From Trichomonas tenax (lineage: Eukaryota > Parabasalia > Trichomonadida > Trichomonadidae): DNA of 13,088 nucleotides. This document shows, in pieces, positions 8,101 through 13,088 of this stretch. The position numbers were made by a program, and so were the translations under genes. Every line of letters begins with the position of its first letter. Within the stretch, counting starts at the first letter, position 1. A model generated the notes under the pieces. It had not been told where the DNA came from, did no database searches, and saw only the letters and a program-made list of their open reading frames with translations. The DNA lies in assembly GCA_023091735.1 (NCBI GenBank), contig JALKBU010001288.1, positions 1 to 13,088 of the forward strand, read 5' to 3'.

Positions 8101-8762
8101 TTCGGGTTGAAAGCACGATCGCGGAATTCTTCGAGCTCCTTCTGTGGGATGAGTGGCTTAAGTTCGTCGTACTCGAGGAGTTCGACGTTTGTGATCTGGT
8201 GGGATGTTCTGAAGCCATCATAGAAGTGAAGGAATGGGATCATTGCCTTCATGGCAGAAATGTGAGCGACGGCAGCAAGATCGTGACAGTCCTGGTTGGA
8301 AGCAGATGAGAGCATGTTAGCGCCGCAAAATCTGGCCGCCATAACATCGGAGTGATCGCACTCGATTGTACCAATTGATGAAATGAGAGCACGGGAAGCG
8401 ATGTGGATGACAGTCGGGACCTGAGCGAATCTCATCTTGATGATGTTCGGCAACATAAGGAGCAAACCCTGAGATGATGTGAATGTTGATGCGACAGCAC
8501 CAGCAACAGAGCCACCGTGGAGTGAGCCAGCGACACCGCCTTCATGCTCCAACTGGATGCATGTAGGAACTTGTCCGTAAATGTTCTTCTTGTGATCTTT
8601 GTTAGCCCATTGTTCGATCATTTCGAAAGCTGTTGTTGATGGGGTGATTGGATAGCCGAAAGCTGTCTCAGTGAAGGCGTAGCCGACATAAGCGGCGGCG
8701 GCGTTGCCATCGACTGGGACAACATGCTTTTGACGGGAAAATACCTCTCCAAACTTAAGCAT
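5193..8762 (-). CDS. PFOR: Pyruvate:ferredoxin oxidoreductase, probably hydrogenosomal
   Basis: Oxidises pyruvate with CoA to acetyl-CoA and CO2 and passes electrons to ferredoxin. In trichomonads this occurs in the hydrogenosome, feeding hydrogenase, and reduced ferredoxin also activates nitroimidazoles. The 1189-residue chain is full length for single-chain PFOR. It shows a pyruvate-binding domain with YPITPST (37-43), a transketolase C-like domain (about 260-420) and an EKR/gamma-type domain (about 430-650). The two-cluster ferredoxin domain has C705, C708, C711, C715 and C756, C759, C762, C766. Proximal-cluster cysteines are C834, C837, C862 and probably C1097. The ThDP domain has GDGWANDIG (988-996) and NESYANTG (1017-1024). 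Residues 1-14 (MLKFGEVFSR onward) precede the conserved PVDGN and fit a short presequence, though the glutamate is unusual. The canonical NTGGQ reads NTGFQ. Codons are strongly G/C-ending and lysine is almost always AAG, unlike the neighbours, as expected of a highly expressed gene. The start is supported by an initiator 11 nt upstream. Confidence 0.97.
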   Translation of the reverse strand: MLKFGEVFSRQKHVVPVDGNAAAAYVGYAFTETAFGYPITPSTTAFEMIEQWANKDHKKNIYGQVPTCIQLEHEGGVAGSLHGGSVAGAVASTFTSSQGLLLMLPNIIKMRFAQVPTVIHIASRALISSIGTIECDHSDVMAARFCGANMLSSASNQDCHDLAAVAHISAMKAMIPFLHFYDGFRTSHQITNVELLEYDELKPLIPQKELEEFRDRAFNPNHPSLRMLAIDSSFHFQADTAASYRYQKVPEIVQQSMDEVSKITGRTLHLFDYYGHPEAESVIVVMGSTAQNIQEAVDYCNANGAKYGVVTVRLFRPFSPQHLIKAIPKTAKVITVLDRVNEPGAFSQPLHLDVCTGFQVLGDRRPVLGGMFGIGGRELTPSQAAEVFRNSLSEKPRNLFRIGIVDDLMHTSLPVPEEIDMVPEGTKQCIFWGLGSDGTVGSNKESIKIICKETPLYGQGFFTYDAKKSGGLTRSHLRFGKRPIRANYAIKQADYIGVHCINFPRVYPVAKELKNGGIFVFNCPAHNTKELEHYIPKATLRQLYDKKAKIYCIDATKISIDCGIPGRINLIMQTAFFYLSGVLETNHAIKVSKDSVEEQYGHAGERVVKANIKAIDSSIENLIKIEASDEWGSFDPTPISRFANADAPELMKKAIFPIFELKGNEMKPSDLLSITARIPRDGLGSSKYEKRGIATNIPVWDADKCIQCNTCTYSCAHAVIRPQLMKAGTGPKGVKVLKSKKFKGYDFAITVSAHDCLSCEVCIQKCPTKALSFPLATEEVVKQASDLFDKFKVLPDIDALRDADPELNESLEKKKWTADGSQYYKPLLEFSGACAGCHETLYAKMLTQLFGPRLMIANATGCSIVWSGSFPSQPWTYNSRGQGPTWGNSLFEDNAEFGLGIAAAVAHRRLELKGMVESFLKQGKKADPAIIKLFNEWLENYNNGEKSLPLSNTIQDIFKTVKTDDPLFTEILKRYDLFVKPSVWIVGGDGWANDIGFAGLDHVVATGADVNCLVYDNESYANTGFQTSKATPRGSVMKFAATGKDKPKKDLAGMFLQYPDVYVASCVIGANAGQVIKAMKEADEHKGTSFIDCYCPCIGHGVRPSMKNGHTQAKLAVESGYWPIFRRQPGKKLTLDNPAMKKEKLADFLKRESRYESLRKMDPKRQAYLQELLAKDIDQRWQRLQDLTK

Positions 8763-8768
8763 ATTTTA

Positions 8769-8775
8769 GAAGTGA
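8769..8775 (-). promoter_or_regulatory. Trichomonad-type initiator of PFOR
   Basis: On the minus strand TCACTTC matches the trichomonad initiator TCA(+1)Y(T/A). The predicted transcription start at 8773 would give an 11-nt leader before ATG 8762, the short leader typical of these organisms. TCATA five bases further upstream also fits the core and could be an alternative start. Confidence 0.65.
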
Positions 8776-8790
8776 TATGATTCAATAAAG

Positions 8791-8806
8791 CTCTCAATTT
8801 TGAGAG
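8791..8806. promoter_or_regulatory. 16-bp palindrome upstream of the PFOR initiator
   Basis: CTCTCAA and TTGAGAG are perfect reverse complements separated by TT. The element sits 28 bases before the PFOR start codon and about 15 bases upstream of the initiator. That position and symmetry suit a dimeric regulator of PFOR, but no known factor is assigned to it. Confidence 0.45.
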
Positions 8807-9621
8807 TACGCTAACTTTCATTTCATCTCCCCGCGCCTTATATATAACGAGAAAAGAGGTTTTATTGTGTGAAAAAGTGAATGGAGAAATAGACAAATTC
8901 AAGAAAGAGCTTCTTAGGTTTTCTTAAAAGACCGCTCACATGATTTAAAAATTCAGACAAATTAAATTGTGATGTCACATTTGTTAAATGATATGAAAAC
9001 TGTTGTTATAGCTATTTTCTCCCTTTTTAAAAATTTTTAGAAAAATTGAAAGAATATAAAATATTTTGCCATCGTGCTCATAAACATGTTTATATTATAA
9101 TTTTAGAGTTTTGGTTTCTGTAAAACCGTTTACTCAAAATTTCCTACTTCAAAAGACTCAGTAACATTCAAGGAAAGTAAAAATTTTTGATAAATTTTTG
9201 AATTATCCATTTTTTCTTGGTTATTTATCTTTGTTCAACTAGTTTTTCTTTGACAACAATGAATTCCACTGTCAGAGCATTGTTTAATACGAACGATTTT
9301 GCCAAATTTAAAGATCGTTAAATTATTTTTGACAATAAAAGTGTTAAATTTGATCGAATTTTTCTTTTGACAATATTTTCTTTAGAGCCATCATTCGATA
9401 ACTGAGCCATAACATGAACAATAGCGCATACGCGGTGTATCACTGAGCAATTCCCCTGACCAACTTTAAACTGCATTATTTGGAGAACTAAAATATGACA
9501 TTTTATTTACATGACAGGAAAATGTTACTTGTCAAACAGCTATCATAATAAATTTTCCAAAACAAGGACGTGAATGAGCCGACCAAAAGTAGTACCATAG
9601 ATATAACTGAAGATCATTGAA

Positions 9622-10035
9622 ATGAACCATTTCACGAAATCTAGTTTCAGAAGACGATTTGAAAATATGATTCGATATTATAATATTTCATTAAGATATC
9701 ATTCAATGGACCTGTGTAATTTGTTCTTAGGCATGAAATTGAATAGAAACATTATTATTAGATTGAAACCTATCAATATTTATAACTACAAGCAGAATCG
9801 ATTCCATTATGTTAAGGATATGTTTGCAAATATAGGGTTACCATATTATTATTTGCTTCAGAGAAATTATATTTTCGATCTTCGAATAGCTTGGGTTTTC
9901 CTCTGTAGTCCCTATGAACATCATATACAACATGAGAAAAAGCGAATTACATTAATTAACACTGTAAATAGCCATAATCTCGGAAGTCATTCTATTGGAT
10001 TTTGTTATTTGACTGCTTTCTCAGTATGTTTGTAA
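9622..10035 (+). CDS. Doubtful 137-codon reading frame
   Basis: An ATG-started frame ends in TAA and is longer than expected by chance in such AT-rich DNA. The product is rich in Tyr, Asn, Ile, His and Arg, which resembles translated AT-rich DNA more than a folded protein. I recognise no domain, signal peptide or convincing membrane segment, and see no initiator at the expected distance. TGACA/TGTCA words lie at 9496-9534, upstream of the start. It may be a remnant of a gene-family or mobile-element protein, a lineage-specific small gene, or nothing. The last codons contain GTATGT (10025-10030), the trichomonad 5' splice-site consensus, but I found no matching ACTAAC...CAG acceptor downstream. 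Confidence 0.2.
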   Translation: MNHFTKSSFRRRFENMIRYYNISLRYHSMDLCNLFLGMKLNRNIIIRLKPINIYNYKQNRFHYVKDMFANIGLPYYYLLQRNYIFDLRIAWVFLCSPYEHHIQHEKKRITLINTVNSHNLGSHSIGFCYLTAFSVCL

Positions 10036-10628
10036 AGACATTTGATCAATTAAGCAAAATCCAAAGACTATGTAGTCCATTGTCTTTAATAAACACTCGA
10101 TTATTCGACAACTTACGACAGGCTCAAACTGGATCTACGCTAATATCTAATTAGATCCAAAAGAAGATGGGGAGAATGTGATTAGCAATGAATCGGTATC
10201 TCGATGTATACTGTTTCAAATTAAGGAACTCTATAATGAATTTGGAAAATTTGCTGTTCGATTTTATAGGCATATTTTATTAAGCATAGATAGTAAATAT
10301 TGCTGATATTTAAGTATTTATTGCATTTGTTAAGTCTTTCGAAACTTGCTTTTTCAATAAATTTCTCGAAGCACAAAAATGAATGTTATTTCACCATCCA
10401 CTGCGGCAACAACTAATTTTCATGGTATTGTTTATAGCATATCCTATGCATATTTATGTATATCTATCCTTGACATGATTCTCAAATGCATTGAGTCTGA
10501 ATTTGTTTTTTTTTTTTTTTTTTTTTGATTTCGCAAATATGATTATTGTCTGTCCCTGTGAAAATATGTTTGCGGTGAAAACTATAAATAGGTGTTTAAC
10601 TAATAAACAAACTCAAACATAATTAAAA
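10036..10628. other. Gene-free AT-rich region
   Basis: No coding frame, RNA gene or repeat family is recognised. It contains a 21-base T run (10506-10526) and one TGACA word near 10474. Its right part would be the 3' flank of the SAPS-like gene. Confidence 0.6.
10506..10526. repeat. T21 homopolymer
   Basis: There are 21 consecutive T residues after TTTG and before GATT. It reads as A21 on the minus strand and lies about 100 bases past the end of the SAPS-like locus. No retroposed gene is visible beside it, so replication slippage is the simplest origin. Its length in the assembly is unreliable. Confidence 0.9.
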
Positions 10629-12507
10629 TCAGAAAGAAATGATTTCTTCTATAAACTCTTCGTTATCGAGTTGTATCTTCTCTTCTTCGATGTTTCGAGT
10701 ATCATCGAAATTGCAGAGCACTCTTGGTGTTTGGGAGATAACAAGCTTGTTTACCTGAGGTGGTGCAACTTCAGGTCTTTCGATGACAAGTATTGACGCC
10801 ATGAATAATTTTGCGGGTTTTCGGGAATTTCGATGATCAAAACTCTTCTGTGCATAACTGGCTTTGGCTTTGCAACAGGAACTTCATCGATATTCTCGAG
10901 ATCTAACTGCAGAAGTAGATCCTTCGGCTTTCCAGGAGACTTCTTTGGTGAATGAATACGACGTTTTTGAGGTGACGGAGTCTTTGTTTTAGCATCATTC
11001 TTCTTTTCTTCTTCATCTTCTTTGTCATCCAATTCCATTGGAACAAGTTCTGGTGATGAATGAACCTTCTTTTCAGGAGATGCTTTCTTAGGTGTACGGA
11101 CTTTTTGCGGAGATTTCTCGACTTCATCTTCTTCAATGTACTCGTATTCTGTCTCTTCTTCATCGTCATCGTTGATGCTGACTAAAGAGATTTAATCTTC
11201 GATTGGCCTTGGAGGTGTAACAGGAATTATGATTGGCGGATATTTCTCAGGCCTCTTTTCGTCTGAGAACAAACTTGCTCTGAGGAAAAGTGGTTTTCCT
11301 GTCCTTGGTGATTCTGGATTGATCTTTGGAATTGGTTTCTGTCCTTTTGCAAGCTCTTCAGTTGGAATCGGTTCAGCACCACTTGCGGCTATTGACAACT
11401 CTGTTCTGAAAGCTTGCATATTGTTGGATTTCATCAATGGATTCGTTTGAAAAGCATTATCAATGATCTGTATAAGTGTCGAAGTAAGTTCAGTGTTCGA
11501 TCTGTCGACTTCTAAAACTTTGCGAATCATTGCGGCACAAGCAATGAGTACGAAGTTGTTTGGTGGGCGCTTCAATAGCCTGTAAACGAAAAATTCGATC
11601 GATTTGTTGCCAATCATAACATTCCACGCTGCGATGTATAATAATGAATATTGAAGCAAAATATCTGAAGATTTGAAACAATTGACCACGGAAAGAACAC
11701 AATAACCAAATGCTTCATTGGGCTCTATGTTCAATCCCAACCTTAAAACGATTGCTCGTTCCTGATCATCAGATGCATCTTGAAGCATAAGTGGAAGAGC
11801 TTTGCTAACAAGGTAGTAGAGTTCCGATATGTTTCCAAATTCATTAAAGTAGATACAAAGAACTTCAAGGGCTTTCCATCTTTGCGTTGGATTTAATCTC
11901 GGTAATCGTGCGTTTTTAGCGACATTTTGATTGACATCATGCGGTATTGCTTGTCCTGTCCCATGCTCATCCATTAGTAAAGCGAAAACAACCCAAATGA
12001 ATGTGATATCGTGATCGAAACGAGGAACGAACCTCGAAGCGAAATGAAACACAGCAGAGAACTGCAGTGAGTTTGTTAGTATCGGATAAATTTTGTTAGA
12101 ACTGATGAAAATTTCCATTAATTCGATTGGCCATGTATCGAACGCTTTCAATAAAATTTGCATAATGATTCCTATAACGTATCTGTGGATTGAATGATGT
12201 TTGTCTAGCGTTTCGATTAAATGCTCCGCTAAACTAACATCTTCAATTACTTGTTGCAAAATGAGTATATTTGGGGAAATAAACAATCCCAGGATGTGCC
12301 TATCAGTCAGGAAATCCTTGGAAGTCTGCAATATGTCAATCATTTCGTGGACATTTTCCCTTTTCGTAAACATTATCAGTAATTTCTTGTTCTTATTGTG
12401 CCACTGCGCTTGAACATCGTCGCATCGAAGGATTGCGCTGATTGAAGGGTTTTCTTGTCCAAGTAGTCCTCGACACTCTCCTCCTTGGATATATTTCGCC
12501 TCGTCAT
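10629..12507 (-). pseudogene. SAPS-like phosphatase regulatory subunit gene, three breaks
   Basis: Taken as one locus, protein-like sequence runs from ATG 12507 to TGA 10629-10631, about 626 codons, but is broken three times. First, ATG 12507 opens a short frame (SVEDYLDK) that resembles the start of SAPS proteins. The similarity then continues one base out of frame after the A4 run at 12450-12453 (minus strand): NPSISAILRCDDVQAQW, then the 393-codon frame. Second, that frame ends at TAA 11192-11194, yet the same frame continues with acidic and S/T-P-x-K sequence to about 10813. Third, near the A4 run at 10809-10812 coding sense shifts again and ends EEFIEEIISF. Both shifts are repaired by one extra A. 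Known SAPS proteins are helical-repeat regulators of PP6/Sit4 phosphatases; that assignment rests mainly on the N-terminal motif. It could be a young pseudogene or sequence error. PFOR and Ctf4 nearby have no such lesions over 6.4 kb. Confidence 0.55.
11192..12373 (-). CDS. Core open frame of the SAPS-like helical-repeat protein
   Basis: This is the longest uninterrupted part of the broken locus (393 codons). It is mostly helical with the look of armadillo/HEAT-type repeats to about residue 310, followed by a proline- and charge-rich segment ending PPRPIED. The frame is already open and protein-like upstream of this ATG: CDDVQAQWHNKNKKLL precedes it and resembles the DDILQEC...NQKLL motif of SAPS-domain proteins. 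ATG 12373 is therefore probably internal. If translated alone, the product would lack the N-terminal SAPS motif and the S/T-P-x-K tail. There are no membrane segments or signal peptide, so the protein is expected in the cytoplasm or nucleus. A divergent ARM-repeat protein of another family remains possible. Confidence 0.6.
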   Translation of the reverse strand: MFTKRENVHEMIDILQTSKDFLTDRHILGLFISPNILILQQVIEDVSLAEHLIETLDKHHSIHRYVIGIIMQILLKAFDTWPIELMEIFISSNKIYPILTNSLQFSAVFHFASRFVPRFDHDITFIWVVFALLMDEHGTGQAIPHDVNQNVAKNARLPRLNPTQRWKALEVLCIYFNEFGNISELYYLVSKALPLMLQDASDDQERAIVLRLGLNIEPNEAFGYCVLSVVNCFKSSDILLQYSLLYIAAWNVMIGNKSIEFFVYRLLKRPPNNFVLIACAAMIRKVLEVDRSNTELTSTLIQIIDNAFQTNPLMKSNNMQAFRTELSIAASGAEPIPTEELAKGQKPIPKINPESPRTGKPLFLRASLFSDEKRPEKYPPIIIPVTPPRPIED

Positions 12508-13088
12508 TGAAATTTGAAAATTTTTATGACAACACTCAATTTAATTTACTTTACATGACAAATTTTTAGATTTCTCCATATTTTGGTTTCTAATTATCTA
12601 CCTGATAGCTGATTGTTTTTATATTGTTATGAATTTTCTATCAATTATTGTCATAAAAAGTGACTTTTGTCAGCATTACGCGTCAATTATCAAAATTACA
12701 TGTCGTGTTTGGCACATCATTTTTCGAAAATGCATTATTTCATATGAAACCAACTATTATATCAGTTGCAAAAGTCATTTGCTATTTCTTCTCAATATAT
12801 TTTTGCACAATATAAGTTCTCAAACTTGAAATATCAGGCAACATTTTTCCTTCTGCGGTGTAGTCCCGCGACCTTCATAACTTTTTATTTGATCAATATT
12901 TTTTCGATTTGAAAGTACTTTCATGTACATATTGATAGTTGTCTATCCAGTGGTATAAGTTGCACAGTCTATATATCTATCAAATCATTGTTTGCATTAC
13001 AAATCGTCCAAAAATATACGATTTCCAGCATAAATGTATGCGCTACTATGCAGCATATGATATTTTTATGTGTATTATTGATTCAAAT
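12508..13088. other. Gene-free region upstream of the SAPS-like locus
   Basis: It is AT-rich with no credible frame; a 66-codon plus frame at 12629-12829 looks like chance. Four TGTCA/TGACA words lie at about 12527, 12556, 12649 and 12668. On the minus strand TCATA (12529-12525) matches the initiator core about 20 bases before ATG 12507 and supports that start. A small GC-rich patch near 12851-12872 has no recognisable function and lacks tRNA features. Confidence 0.55.

Larger units (their letters stand above)
8763..9621. other. Gene-free region upstream of PFOR
   Basis: It holds the PFOR promoter at the left: the initiator, the palindrome, then a GC-rich block (CCCCGCGCC, 8829-8837) abutting a TATA-like run (8838-8847). 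Further right it is AT-rich and has eight TGTCA/TGACA words, at about 8973, 9251, 9270, 9330, 9368, 9496, 9512 and 9530. A 9-bp stem (9292-9300 with 9311-9319) is also present. A 94-codon minus frame overlapping the PFOR start (8618-8902) is a shadow. No other gene is supported. Confidence 0.6.

Noticed and set aside
5193..8762. Recent horizontal transfer of PFOR because of its higher GC content
   Set aside because: A native initiator, a TAAA stop and the need for high expression explain the codon bias. PFOR is a long-standing trichomonad gene.
11160..11220. An intron explaining the in-frame TAA of the SAPS-like gene
   Set aside because: The frame is the same on both sides of the stop, and there is no GTATGT-type donor or ACTAAC...CAG acceptor around it.
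12060..12090. ACTAACAAACTC on the minus strand resembling a trichomonad branch/acceptor motif
   Set aside because: It lies inside an open, protein-like frame and no donor consensus precedes it within the locus.
12629..12829. 66-codon plus-strand frame
   Set aside because: AT-rich composition, no recognisable features, and near chance length.
12845..12875. GC-rich patch near the right end as an RNA gene
   Set aside because: Too short, and no stem structure or conserved box is visible.

Overview
This looks like nuclear DNA from a parabasalid protist (a trichomonad such as Trichomonas or Tritrichomonas; I cannot fix the genus). Four observations point there. There is a complete single-chain pyruvate:ferredoxin oxidoreductase (PFOR) of 1189 residues with a short N-terminal lead, as in hydrogenosomal enzymes. 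The intergenic DNA is very AT-rich and the recognised genes are uninterrupted. A trichomonad-type initiator (TCAYW) lies 11 nt before the PFOR start codon. The PFOR stop codon is embedded in TAAA, the trichomonad polyadenylation signal. A eukaryotic replisome scaffold gene (Ctf4/AND-1/WDHD1) rules out a bacterial source.

Layout, left to right: 207-939 (+) is a small unrecognised reading frame, broken by an apparent frameshift at a T5 run. 940-1952 is a gene-free stretch between convergent genes, with a strong 64-bp inverted repeat at 1167-1230. 1953-4832 (-) is the Ctf4/AND-1 homologue, intact at 959 aa. 4833-5192 is its promoter region, with an E2F-type motif immediately before the start codon. 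5193-8762 (-) is PFOR, intact. 8763-9621 is the PFOR promoter region plus AT-rich DNA with repeated TGTCA/TGACA words. 9622-10035 (+) is a doubtful 137-codon frame. 10036-10628 is gene-free, with a T21 run. 10629-12507 (-) is a SAPS-like (PP6/Sit4 phosphatase regulatory subunit-like) gene. It appears interrupted by a frameshift near its 5' end, an in-frame TAA and a frameshift near its 3' end, yet protein-like sequence continues through all three points. 12508-13088 is gene-free.

The genes do not form a pathway. PFOR is hydrogenosomal energy metabolism and Ctf4 is nuclear DNA replication. The SAPS-like protein would belong to phosphatase signalling, and its tail carries six CDK-type S/T-P-x-K sites. 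PFOR has clearly more G/C at third codon positions than its neighbours, which fits translational selection on an abundant enzyme.

I found no CRISPR array, tRNA, rRNA, recognisable transposase or obviously new multi-gene system. The leads most worth following are the broken SAPS-like locus, the E2F-like sites (one at the Ctf4 start, two in the arms of the 64-bp inverted repeat), and the palindrome just upstream of the PFOR initiator.
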